From NCBI RefSeq assembly GCF_023856365.1, contig NC_064548.1:11643642-11707641 (forward strand): a stretch of DNA of 64,000 nt. Reading direction: 5' to 3'. The notes beneath the pieces were generated by a model. That model did no database searches. It was not told the origin of the DNA and saw only the letters and a list, made by a program, of their open reading frames with translations. The DNA comes from Brienomyrus brachyistius (lineage: Eukaryota > Chordata > Actinopteri > Osteoglossiformes > Mormyridae). Positions 11,588 to 20,205 of the stretch are shown one piece after another; the first letter of the stretch is position 1; every line of letters starts with the position of its first letter. The position numbers and the translations under genes were made by a program.

Positions 11588-14032
11588 TAAAATATACATA
11601 TATACAAGCTGCAGTAAGGCAATTCCCTTAAGTGATTTCAGACTTCATTATGATTTAGGCAGCACGGCAGGGATGGGAAGGAATGGAGAGGGACTATGGT
11701 ACAAAGGAGAATGAAAGGAGCAGCATGGAACCCGGAATTCATCGCCAGGGGATGAGAGCCCAGCCTGGGGGACCAGCTGCAGGGGCCAACTCACCGCTCT
11801 GCTTGCCCGCGCCACCATCACCCTGTCTCTCCTCAGAGCTGCTTCTGCTGCGACTCCTCCGGGGCAGGTTCCGGACGCTGGCGTCAGAACCAGGCGACTG
11901 TGGGGTGGGGGGGGGAGACACAGGGGAGAATTAAAACACCCCATCGCCAGCTCACTGCACACATTTATTATTCAGGTAACATACTTCTCCCGCTGCTTTC
12001 TGCTTTCGGTCTGTAAACATTTATGCATCTGTATGTCTGGATAGAGCAATTTGGGTTCCTAAGACAGGGCATGAGAACAGGGTCCCTCGAGGGACCTGAC
12101 CCCACACCCTGCTATGGTAGAGGTGAGAGCCCTTAAATGGTCCCCATGTCCAGTGATCACCAAGCAGTAGACTTGTCCACATGTAGACCGAAGTATAATT
12201 GAATCCGTAACACATGATCATCAGGGGACCCCTCCAATCAGCAAACTTTATCCTCAGAGAACCCCACCCTCCCTCCAATGGACCTTGGATTTGTTACTGA
12301 TGGAATTTGGTCATCAAGAAAGAATAACTAGGGACACCGGCCCTAGTCAATGAGCCGTGGCATACCAAGTGGCAGATCACTGTGCTCACTTAAAGTATTT
12401 TCATGCTGGATGATTTATCCTAGAAACATGAATCATGAAATAGTTACATTTAAAAGAAACTGCTCCGCAGCGATACAATGACATCAAGAAAAAACGCACC
12501 AAGAAAATAATAATTTAAAAAACTGCAGCATTAACCTGAGAGCCTTGCTAGAATAAGGCGCTGGAAGGTGAATGGATGTATGATCATTACACAGATCATG
12601 ACTAAGGTACCATGGTTTTAGAAAACAGCGCTTCTTTCACTTTTACCTTAAGTCATATATGAATCAAACCAGGATTCATTGCATCAGCTAATCTGGCCCA
12701 AAGCGAACACACATTTCTTGCGTGTGTTAGAAGCATGAGGCCCACTAGATCACATTTCTACCAAGTGGAGATGGATGAGGCTCAGCATGGAAGTCAGTGG
12801 TATGCTGTCCTTTGCAGAAATTAGATACCCCTGGGGAGCAGGCTCTAAAGGACTCCTGATCCCAGATTTAAAGCTACCCAGGCTGTGGACTGAGCACTTC
12901 CAAGCCTCAAAGCCACTGGAAATTGACAATGTTTTTTTTTTTTTTTTTGGTCCCGAGAGATAATCTGTAACCAATATCTGCCTCAAACCCACACCCACAC
13001 TCAAACACACACTAACCCCTCCCTGGTTTTAAAGCAAAGTAAAGGCATTTTTCAGTCATTTTAACGCGATTATTTAATTAGTTCCTTTTTTCAATATACT
13101 ATTATTCACAAATGCATCCTCATTAATCAAAAAGCTGGCAAAACACAGAAACATTTCCAATTAAAAATGATTCAAAAGCGCAAATCCATTGCAAGAATTT
13201 TTATGGCGTCATCACTCCGCGACAGTCCTTTCGTTTTGTAACGCTTTAGAACAGTGAATGATAGATACATTAACCTAATTACCCAACACATCCTTACCCG
13301 AAATTTTAAATAAAGGAGGAATGAACCACACATTGAAACTGTTAAAGTTGCTGAGTTAATATGTGTTATAACTAATGCATCCAGTGTCCTGTTATTCTGA
13401 TGCCAAGATGTGACACTTGTTGAAAAGGCCTTAATTCCGTCATTTGTGCGCGATACGCAGCTGACAATCCGTAAACAGGAGAAAACCTTAATACACACAT
13501 TAAATTAAACGGAAATGTAGATGCCGTATCATTCGTTTGCTCTTCACGTTTTAGGAAATTATACGAGAAACCCGTCTACGATAAATGTCCAGGTAGAAAT
13601 TTAAAAACTCAAAAACACGGGGTTATAAAAACTCGACGACGTCCACGTACTGAAATACTTGATATTTAGTGTAATTAAGTTTGTTAACTCGCCGGTAGCG
13701 GAGGATTTCGAATATATTTTTAAATCTGTAAATATTCCAGTAATACTCAGATAATTTGTTGCAATTAATATATTTACGCGGCGACACGAAGGCCATGTGA
13801 AAGATGCTAAGAATAGTAAAGCGAACTCTTTGTACCAGTAAGGCCGTTGGCCATCGATACGCGCAAACATATTTGTAACACGTAAACGATGTTACAGATG
13901 ACGTGCTAAAATGATTATCTGAAACAAATATATCGTTTCAAAATTCGGGGTAAATAAAATATAATATACCTCCTCTTTGGAAGTGAGATTCAACCCCGTG
14001 TCGATTCCAACCTCGTTCGATTCGGCCGCCAT
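548..14032 (-). CDS. cwc22: cwc22, pre-mRNA splicing factor CWC22 homologue (13 exons; 3' part outside window)
   Basis: CWC22 is a nuclear spliceosome component that binds eIF4A3 through its MIF4G domain and delivers it for exon junction complex assembly; it is also needed for splicing itself. Thirteen minus-strand exons join with GT-AG borders and matching phases: 14032-13970, 11897-11795, 5443-5280, 5049-4994, 4846-4718, 4428-4135, 2854-2726, 2645-2477, 2393-2340, 2185-2050, 1962-1756, 1098-1036 and 652-548. They give 1672 nt, about 557 residues. Order: Ser/Asp/Glu-rich and RS-rich N-terminus (1-236), the [13 protein letters not shown] signature (about 250), MIF4G (about 271-460), conserved linker with [10 protein letters not shown], and an acidic run. 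The Asn-Lys pair matching the human eIF4A3 contact (N171/K172, from memory) is at 290-291. MA3 and the C-terminal RS tail are off the left edge. The N-terminus is about 120 residues longer than human. Start chosen: ATG in an ACATGGCGGCC context; the human Met1 equivalent is the internal Met102. Identification is near certain; exon edges are inferred from conservation and phase. Confidence 0.96.
1036..1098 (-). CDS. cwc22: cwc22 coding exon 12
   Basis: A 63-nt exon encoding [20 protein letters not shown]; the Asn codon is split with exon 11 and the Glu codon with exon 13. Acceptor TTGCAG|ATGTTT, donor AAGG|GTGAGG. It is conserved with the human linker between MIF4G and the acidic tract. Confidence 0.95.
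1099..1755 (-). other. cwc22 intron 11
   Basis: A 657-bp intron with no coding signal. It holds a 13-base C run at 1717-1729 (a G run on the transcript) close to the donor, and a short GATG tail at 1587-1596 that may be SINE debris. Confidence 0.75.
1756..1962 (-). CDS. cwc22: cwc22 coding exon 11 (end of MIF4G and linker)
   Basis: It encodes [36 protein letters not shown], then the linker with [20 protein letters not shown]. Acceptor CTGCAG|CAATTT, donor CTGA|GTAAGA. A run of 13 C on the plus strand lies in the intron just past the donor. Confidence 0.97.
2050..2185 (-). CDS. cwc22: cwc22 coding exon 10 (MIF4G)
   Basis: It encodes [20 protein letters not shown], then a segment ending [10 protein letters not shown] plus one base. 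Acceptor GTACAG|GCCCAC, donor AATG|GTACGT. Confidence 0.97.
2340..2393 (-). CDS. cwc22: cwc22 coding exon 9 (MIF4G)
   Basis: An 18-codon exon, [18 protein letters not shown], phase 0 at both ends. It is too short to stand out as an open frame and was found by continuity with its neighbours. Acceptor TTCACAG|CAACAA, donor GTG|GTAAGC. Confidence 0.95.
2477..2645 (-). CDS. cwc22: cwc22 coding exon 8 (MIF4G)
   Basis: It encodes [19 protein letters not shown], then [19 protein letters not shown] and a segment ending RKGYRRNDK. It is almost identical to vertebrate CWC22. Acceptor CTGCAG|GGGGCT, donor AAA|GTACGT. Confidence 0.97.
2726..2854 (-). CDS. cwc22: cwc22 coding exon 7 (start of MIF4G domain)
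   Basis: It encodes [19 protein letters not shown], then the NK pair and a segment ending ENIVRGR. This is the first HEAT-like repeat of the MIF4G domain and includes the surface that contacts eIF4A3 in human CWC22. Acceptor TTATAG|CCTCGC, donor GGCAG|GTAGGT. Confidence 0.96.
2855..4134 (-). other. cwc22 intron 6
   Basis: A 1.28-kb intron. The segment 3180-3560 is GC-richer and non-repetitive. A decayed minus-strand SINE tail lies at about 4000-4052. No exon recognised. Confidence 0.75.
4135..4428 (-). CDS. cwc22: cwc22 coding exon 6
   Basis: The largest coding exon in the window (294 nt). It holds a highly charged RD/RE-rich segment, then the nuclear-localisation-like KKKKEE cluster and the diagnostic CWC22 motif [17 protein letters not shown], ending ITDKA. 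This motif leads directly into the MIF4G fold. Acceptor GTGCAG|AGAGCA, donor GCCAG|GTGGGG. Confidence 0.95.
4718..4846 (-). CDS. cwc22: cwc22 coding exon 5
   Basis: It encodes an Arg/Ser-dipeptide region ([16 protein letters not shown]) followed by an Arg/Glu-rich stretch ending LGRNSDR. RS repeats of this kind are typical of spliceosomal proteins. Acceptor GTCTCAG|GGATGA, donor GACAG|GTGAGA. Confidence 0.9.
4994..5049 (-). CDS. cwc22: cwc22 coding exon 4
   Basis: A 56-nt exon encoding [18 protein letters not shown] plus two bases of an Arg codon. The SSPEDR motif matches the human N-terminal region. Acceptor ATTTCAG|CGGAGC, donor GACAG|GTGAGC. Confidence 0.88.
5280..5443 (-). CDS. cwc22: cwc22 coding exon 3
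   Basis: This acidic, serine-rich exon starts [20 protein letters not shown] and ends [12 protein letters not shown]. The final nine residues resemble the very start of human CWC22. That makes the internal ATG at 5306-5304 (A at -3) a plausible alternative start. Acceptor CTGCTCAG|GAGAGG, donor CGG|GTGAGT. Confidence 0.88.
7165..7540 (+). repeat. tRNA-derived SINE family A, degraded and interrupted
   Basis: The head (7165-7350) aligns to the full-length copy at 59223: GCACAGTGCCTGG, GTACTCCGGT and AAAAACATGCT motifs. The tail (GATGGGTTGCTGGCCCATCC, about 7487-7535) follows after some 130 bp of unrelated TTCCCATT-rich sequence. This suggests an insertion or rearrangement inside the SINE. Confidence 0.65.
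8325..8442 (-). repeat. tRNA-derived SINE family B fragment
   Basis: It contains GGGGTTAAGAGTCTTACTCA and GAATTGAACCGGTGACCTTC, the antisense of a tRNA-like box B with the family's 'ccttgagcaaggc' segment. Related copies are at about 20010, 24455, 33850, 45755, 46265, 53683 and 58583. Confidence 0.6.
8660..8985. mobile_element. Small inverted-repeat (MITE-like) element inside the hAT relic
   Basis: A perfect 15-bp inverted repeat, GCACCTTCATAATGC at 8682-8696 and its complement at 8941-8955, brackets AT-rich sequence. A direct imperfect copy is at about 8728-8740. Outer ends and target duplication are not resolved. Confidence 0.5.
8983..9201 (-). pseudogene. hAT transposase N-terminal BED zinc-finger remnant
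   Basis: The minus-strand frame contains [22 protein letters not shown] and MLQRVHQHH, giving a C-x2-C ... H-x(n)-H pattern preceded by the aromatic W-x2-F of BED fingers. The remainder of a hAT transposase (DDE/RNase-H-like core and dimerisation region) is absent. I infer a transposon relic, not a host ZBED gene. Confidence 0.6.
9444..9465 (+). repeat. Poly-G run (22)
   Basis: Uninterrupted G homopolymer followed by TGTGTGG, inside cwc22 intron 2. Confidence 0.95.
11524..11585. repeat. (CA)n microsatellite
   Basis: About 30 uninterrupted CA units in cwc22 intron 2, about 210 bp from exon 2. Confidence 0.97.
11795..11897 (-). CDS. cwc22: cwc22 coding exon 2
   Basis: It encodes [18 protein letters not shown] followed by a Ser/Glu-rich segment ending AGKQSG. 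The acceptor is CCCCACAG|TCGCC and the donor is AGCG|GTGAG. It enters in phase 0 and leaves in phase 1, which joins cleanly to exon 3. The low-complexity Arg-Ser content fits the N-terminal region of the protein. Confidence 0.85.
11898..13969 (-). other. cwc22 intron 1
   Basis: A 2.07-kb intron, AT-rich towards exon 1. A poly-T run (about 12931-12948) is followed by low-complexity sequence. No exon or named repeat recognised. Confidence 0.7.
13970..14032 (-). CDS. cwc22: cwc22 coding exon 1
   Basis: It encodes 21 residues beginning [13 protein letters not shown]. The ATG has A two bases before it and G at +4, and overlaps a YY1-like ATGGCGGC motif. The donor is GAG|GTATAT, phase 0. The only link to cwc22 is that its phase matches exon 2 and that the position suits a promoter-proximal exon. 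The 5' UTR lies just above 14032; the transcription start is not determined. Confidence 0.82.
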
Positions 14033-14075
14033 GTTTCCTGTTCCCTAACAAAATCTACGGATACCCGTAGGACCC
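14020..14075 (-). promoter_or_regulatory. cwc22 start-proximal promoter with YY1-like motif and short hairpin
   Basis: AACATGGCGGC overlaps the cwc22 start codon and matches the YY1 consensus AANATGGCGGC. An ETS-like AGGAAAC lies immediately upstream. Six-base inverted arms CTACGG/CCGTAG separated by four bases sit at 14055-14070. No TATA box is evident. The transcription start is inferred to be within tens of bases of 14040. Confidence 0.45.
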
Positions 14076-15893
14076 CTAATATACGAAACGCCTGTTTTGG
14101 AATTAGTTCAAACTTATCAAGAGAACGCCGTAATAAGACAAAGCATAAAGTATATTTTGCCTATAGGCAAAACTGGCATTCACATGAAACAACGTACACA
14201 CGATTAGACATTACACAATACAAAAATGCATATATTAGGTGACGACTACAGTGACAGAAATTTGCTTTAGAAATTTTGTCTAAGTAACAAACATAAAAAA
14301 TAAGCGAGAAATAATTATAATACTGTTTATTGTGTTTATTAAAGCTTTGGTTTATGGATGCTACATCATAAATAAAAGTATAATGAACAATAAAACTAAA
14401 GTATTTGCGTCTGTGTCTGGTGCTGCAGTATGACGCCATTAACGGAGCTTGCCAAAAATATAACACATCAATCACAGGGCAAGGAAACACTTTCAAATGG
14501 AAATCCGAAATATGACCGCTAGGTGTCAACATGTCAGTATTTTAATGTCAACGTATAACGTCATGTCGAAAGTGATGTTTTTATTACTTTAGTTTGTGTC
14601 TGTTTCAACTTCACCTTTCAACTCAACACAATTTGCAGATTTCCCTGCTGAATAATTAGCAGAATAAAATGTGTTTGAACAAGGAAATCTGCAAAATGTG
14701 ATGGTGAGCTGGGGAACCCTGGCCTGTATACATATTATGCAGATATGTTTGCAACTTAAATGGCAAATTGCTGTCTTTATACCAATAAAAACAAAAAATC
14801 ATTTCTGTAATGCGTTTTTTAAGAAATTCTCATGCACTCGACACTACACAGGGAATCCACATCAAACAGGGGTGGCAAGGGGGGTTGTTGGTAAAAACTG
14901 TCAACTGGGGAGGCAGGGGGGAAAGAGGGTCAATGCACTCCATGATACCAATACTGACTTACTAACTTGTTAATTTAAATCCACATGCAGTATGGGAATT
15001 CCTGCAGTGGAATTAATTCACATACATGGTCGGATCATTATTCTGATAATATTGGAAAGTATCCAAGATGGAGTCACTTTTCAGTTGTATTTGTAAGCTG
15101 TAATCTTAGGCTGTTGAAAATTGCAAACAAAAGTCTTAATACTTGTTCAATAGCCTTTCTGACTTAAATACCTGCTTTCAGGGCTAGACTGGTATCAAAA
15201 TTAAGCTCTATATTTTGAGGTCGCCCATAGTCCCTCAGTACTACAGTAAATTTTGCTGAGTAAAGGGCGGTGGAGGTGTCCCCCATGATGAATATTGCCA
15301 AAGAGACAGTGGGGGGTATTCCATGATAACCTGTGCTGAGCTATAGGGGGCTGGGAGGGGATTGGAACGCACAGTCATTTCTGGCAGCACACATACCCAT
15401 CAGCCCGCCGGGAACCAATCCTGCCTGTCTTAAAAATTATTTTGTGCTTTTCCTGTTAAATGGTAATTAACAGCTCTCATGGAGGCAAGCAGTTTTCTGT
15501 CAGGTCATATGATTACCTCCAAAGACATTTATGCCCAGTAACTATTGGGCTGAATAACAGTACTGCTAAATCTGGGAAATGTTATGAAAATCTTGGTGCA
15601 GGGCCTACAATGATTGCCAGTAATGATGAACAAAACCACTTCTGTTGGGGAACTCTGCCAAAAAGGAACTGATTACATCATTAAAGTTGCATTTGAGCAG
15701 CAAAGTCTAGGAGAACCTGCAAGACAACAGTAAAGCACCAGTGATATGTTGGCCTACTCATGTGCTGGATATAAAAAATAACTATTACAGGTATCTACAA
15801 GAAGTCTACTTCTGACCATTCTTTGGAACAAATGTTAGATAAAGTATTCTGCTTGATTCTGGTACCACGGTACACCCAGCCTATCCAAACATT
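14076..15893. other. Intergenic sequence upstream of cwc22
   Basis: AT-rich, largely unique sequence without recognisable genes. It includes a 13-bp inverted repeat (TTTGCAGATTTCC, 14632-14644 and 14683-14695) with a 38-base spacer. Confidence 0.6.
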
Positions 15894-15906
15894 CTAAAGA
15901 ATGTAT

Positions 15907-16545
15907 CTGTCCATTTCCTGAAACTGCTTGTCCCTTTCAGGGATGCAGGGGTGCACAGCCTATTCAGAGGCTATGGGTGCAAAGCAGGGAACAACCCAGG
16001 ATGCTGTGCCAACCAATTACAGGGTACAAGGCAGGGAACAACCCAGGATGGGGTGCCGACCCATTGCAGGGTACAAGGCAGGGAACAACCCAGGATGGGG
16101 TGCCGACCCATTGCAGGGTACAAGGCAGGGAACAACCCAGGATGGGGTGCCGACCCATTGCAGGGTACAAGGCAGGGAACAACCCAGGATGGGGTGCCGA
16201 CCCATTGCAGGGTACAAGGCAGGGAACAACCCAGGATGGGGTGCCGACCCATTGCAGGGTACAAGGCAGGGAACAACCCAGGATGGGGTGCCGACCCATT
16301 GCAGGGTACAAGGCAGGGAACAACCCAGGATGGGGTGCCAACCCATTGCAGGGTACACTCACACGTGTGCAATTTGGTAACTAACTGGCCTCAGTATGTT
16401 TTTGGACTGTGGGGGAAACTGGAGCACCTAGAGGAAACCCCACGTTGGCATGGGGAGAACATGTAAACTCCACACACATGCAACCCTGGCAGAGACTCAA
16501 ACTTTGGTCCCAGAGGTATGAGGCAACAGTGCTAACCGCTGCACC
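15907..16545 (-). repeat. SINE family A, minus orientation, with internal minisatellite and target duplication
   Basis: The ends match the family-A SINE in reverse complement (GTGCTAACCGCTGCACCC at the right, CTGTCCATTT at the left). It is flanked by CTAAAGAATGTAT (15894-15906) and CTAAGGAATTTAT (16546-16558), 11 of 13 identical, read as a diverged target-site duplication. The 47-bp array at 16021-16349 expands its interior. Confidence 0.8.
16021..16349 (-). repeat. Tandem array, seven copies of a 47-bp unit
   Basis: Unit AGGGTACAAGGCAGGGAACA... repeats with starts at 16021, 16068, 16115, 16162, 16209, 16256 and 16303. The eighth AGGGTAC at 16350 returns to SINE sequence, and a diverged copy precedes the array. 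Copies are nearly identical. Because 47 is not a multiple of three and the unit lacks stops, both strands show long open frames; these are artefacts. Confidence 0.97.
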
Positions 16546-16558
16546 CTAAGGAATTTAT

Positions 16559-18660
16559 TCATCCACATGAATAAATTTTAAAATCAATGTAGAATTCACC
16601 AATTTGCATATTATGGTACCGATGTAGAAATAACATAATACTAGAGCATGACGTGATTAAAAAACATTTTGGTAAGTACCGATGAAATGACACAAGGCTA
16701 CTAATAACATCTGGATCACCTTAAATCATAGCTACTCAGCCGCCATCCCGTTAGCCCATCCTTCAAAACTTTCCATTCTTTAGGTCCATAAATGAGTTAT
16801 TTTGGGATTGATCTTGTTCTTTTTTTCCTCAAAGACCCTCTCCCATATATCTATATATGTATATAAATATATACCCACACGTAGGTAAGTTTGACACCAT
16901 AATCTGCCCGATGACACGAGCATAACATAGAATTGATGCGGACTTATGCAAAGAGCGAACTTTAATTCAATCAGCCCCCTGGCCGTCGGCTAGCTCTCTC
17001 TCTCTGGCCCACTTTCACTTCACATAGCATCTATGAATAAGGGCCCATCAGCTTCAAACTGGTTATAGAGCTCTCCAAATAGCTAAAAAACGAATGAAGG
17101 GGATATATGCATGACAGAGGAGACATATTTGAGTCACATATAAATATAAATTGCCTGTGTGGCTTTTCCCGATTTTTGCTATTTAAAATTAAACTAGTTT
17201 TCAAATCACATATTAAATAATTTGCTGCAGCTGCTCTGAATTTGGGTCATTTCAAGGACATTCCCCTCAGCAGCTGGCTTTTTTAGCAACAAAACGCGGC
17301 ATGTTTTTTTTTTTTTTTTTTTACAGTACTAGACTCCATAACAATTTTCAAATATACAGGCAGAAACGTAGCATCACACCACAGGCGGATGTAACCCTGT
17401 TTATTTGCTCCTACCAAGGAACCCTTTAAATTACATGTCTCATTAAGTCTTAAATGGAAAACATTATAGCCATATATTTATTGTAGGTTATTCGCCCCTC
17501 CCAGGTAGATCTATTAAATGTCCTTTCTATTCTGGGACCACCACAACACAGAGAATCGGTGATTAGAACTCAGCTTCTCTAGGCAGAGGATCTCCCTTCC
17601 TTATTCCTTGGCACCTTTTCGGGGCTGGCTCAGCCCTCCAGCACGCCATCTCCTAGGATGCTCCTCCTGCCCACACGCAGGAAGACTATCGCGGCTCATT
17701 AGCAGTTCACAGGAGGGTCGCACAACCGGCCATTACATATACGCATTTAATGCAGTCGCCCGGCACGATTTATTTATTCTTTAATTTCCCCGGCTCACAT
17801 TATCTAATAGAATGAGTCGTATCCCCTGGAGGCTGTGTGTAACTCTAAAAAGCAAATCTCCTCCATTTGAAGGACATAGTGGAGGAGCTGAAAAACTGCG
17901 GACGACTGCGCAGAGTCACGACGTCGTGCGAAACAAGGAATCTTTTGCCTCAAGTGGCATCCTCGGGGCATAGCGGTGACAATACATATCACAGAGTAAC
18001 AACTGACTCACTGTTGCTATCTTTAAAACACCTGACTATGTTTTTTCCCCATCAAAACCTATTTCAGTCCTTAAAGGCATCCAAAAACGGATATAAAAAA
18101 ATCAAAGAATTAAACCTACTCATAATCTAAACTTTAATAAATACAAAACAGAAACACAAATTCTGTCTGTAGGATGAAAGAAAGACTGGGGAAAAAATTA
18201 AGAAAAAGGAAACGTGAGTATAACGTTTAGTAATTCATTCAAAAAATCCTGATACCCTAGACTGTAATTATATTATAAATTTATAACTGTATAAGTTTCC
18301 CCCCCCCCCCCCATCTTGCTACGCACCAGTGTTCTGATTTACGGATTATATGCCCGTGTTGATACCATCTGTCCTTCGTTTAGCGCGGTTATCATGTTTA
18401 TTGACCTCTCTGCCAAATAAATTCATGCAACGAATAAATTCATGTAAGGAAGTTGGTGCATCTGTATGTTTTGCGCGGTTACAACTCCCACATCTTATTA
18501 TTCTCGTCAATCAACCCCAGAGTAAATATGTTTGACAGTTGCCAAAACAAAACTGCAGGAAATATATTTGAACTGCAGAACCAATGAAAAAGGTACGCAA
18601 AATGTGCAACTGTCAGAGCAAATACACTGGTCTTCCGAAGGGGAAAAAAACAGGCGAGAT
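16559..18660. other. Intergenic sequence
   Basis: No gene recognised. It holds a poly-T run (about 17305-17322), a 14-base C run (18299-18312) and a GC-richer unique stretch (about 17570-17800) with TTTAATTTCC and CATTATCTAATAG motifs. Confidence 0.55.
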
Positions 18661-18667
18661 TATGTAT

Positions 18668-18778
18668 TTTTGTGATGGGTTATCCCCCGCCTTGCATCCG
18701 TAGCCTCTGGGACAGGCTTCGGATCACCTCTACTCTGCATGGGACAAGGGGGTATAGAATTGGTAGATGGATGGAAAT
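18668..18778 (+). repeat. SINE family A tail fragment
   Basis: GTGATGGGTTATCCCCCGCC, CGTAGCCTCTGGGACAGGCT and the TAGATGGATGG tail match the 3' part of the family. Confidence 0.65.
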
Positions 18779-19282
18779 GTATTCAAATTACGAATTCAAA
18801 TCCCATACATTAACCCCCCCCCCCTCTCTCTCTCTGTGTATGGAGTTCGCATGACATTCCTGTGTCCTGTGTGTTTCTTCCTGCGTTCCCTTTCTTATAT
18901 GATGCCTGGGACATCCTCAGATCGCCTGGACAGTCATATATATATAAATTCAATCATATATATAGGAATGATCACTAAACTAAAACTGTAAGCACTGGGA
19001 TAATTTCCATGCTGTTGTTATGCCTTTGATATGCCCTTTTCTGTATGACAACATCGTTAATGAACGGCATTCCAAGTACAGTACTGCCACCTACTGGCAA
19101 CAACGTAGAGTTGCATTTACTCAATCCGATGAAATTCCCCTGATATTTTAATTTGACTTCTAAATTTCAATACGTCACATGCAGTTTGATGGTTCGATTG
19201 ATGACCTGGTGGCTTCAAGTGTGGATTTGTGAATCTGGATATTCTGGATTCGTTTTGGTAGGTGAATTAGTGTCTTAAAACC

Positions 19283-19410
19283 GATGATGGTGTGTGTGCA
19301 TCTGGGATGGATTGGCACCCTATCCAGGATATTCCCCGTCTCGTTCCCCGAGCTTCCTGGGATAGTTTCAGGCTCACTGTCACTCTGAACTGTGTGGAAG
19401 TGGATGGTTG
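19283..19410 (+). repeat. SINE family A tail fragment
   Basis: Degraded match: TGGGATGGATTGGCACCCTA, TCCAGGATATTCCCCGTC and GGGATAGTTTCAGGCTCAC, ending GTGGATGGTTGG. Confidence 0.6.
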
Positions 19411-20009
19411 GTGACCTGAAAATTAAATTAATCTTTATGTTTCAGAACTGTAGTATTAATCTCGATACTCTAATCTTTTGTGACACTGAAGCAAACATTT
19501 TAAACCACCATTAAGTACAATCTGCTAGCAAAAATCTGGCTCCAATATTCATCACTGAGTAATGATGTTACAATATACAAGAACATAACAATGAACTCAA
19601 TACAGTACATAAATCTAATACATAGGATTAGAGGAATTACCATTCTTCAAATACAAGACTGTATACAAGACTCCTTTTTAGTTGGTGAATTTATCAGTAG
19701 ATTTTGTATCACTTTAAATACACAAATATACAATCAGTCAAATGTTTGCTTAGAAAACAATAATGTTTCACCCAACACTGTGGACCTAATCTGGCGAATC
19801 TTTAATTAATGCCCTATAAACCTTTGAACACTTCCTATTGATCTGTGATGATCCAAAATGTGGGAAGAAAATATAAAAGAAAATAATTACGGCACACAAT
19901 ATGGTACAAGTGCCTTGCGTGTGATTTTTATTTTACTATTTACTTCTCAACTGATTTAGCACAGTAGATAATTATTCTACTCCTGGTCTCCCGCAACATC
20001 TACCATTAT

Positions 20010-20205
20010 TTACATACCTGACACTTTTGTTCAAAGTGATGTACAAGTGAAGAAATCTTGGGGTTAGGATCACCCATCATCCCTGGAGCAGGTGGAGTTG
20101 AGGGCCTTGGTCAAGAGCCCAATGGTGCTATGATTACTCTACCAACCATGGGATTCAAACATACAACCATCTGGACATGGATGTGGACCCATAACCTACT
20201 GACTC
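20010..20205 (-). repeat. SINE family B fragment
   Basis: Contains TTGTTCAAAGTGATGTACAAG, GGCCTTGGTCAAGAGCCCAA and GGGATTCAAACATACAACCA, the antisense box-B region. Confidence 0.6.

Larger units (their letters stand above)
5444..11794 (-). other. cwc22 intron 2 (6.35 kb)
   Basis: Exons 2 and 3 join in phase across this intron, so no exon is required between them. It contains SINE fragments (7165-7350, 7430-7540, 8325-8442), a decayed hAT element (about 8443-9240) with a nested inverted-repeat element, a 22-base G run and a CA microsatellite (11524-11585). Nothing was recognised in 5444-7160 or 9470-11500. Confidence 0.75.

Noticed and set aside
16021..16349. Regular repeats resembling a CRISPR array
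   Set aside because: The 47-bp units are head to tail with no unique spacers, sit inside a eukaryotic SINE, and no cas genes are present.
15928..16466. Several 110-171 codon open frames on both strands
   Set aside because: They all come from translating the stop-free 47-bp repeat in every frame; no protein family is involved.
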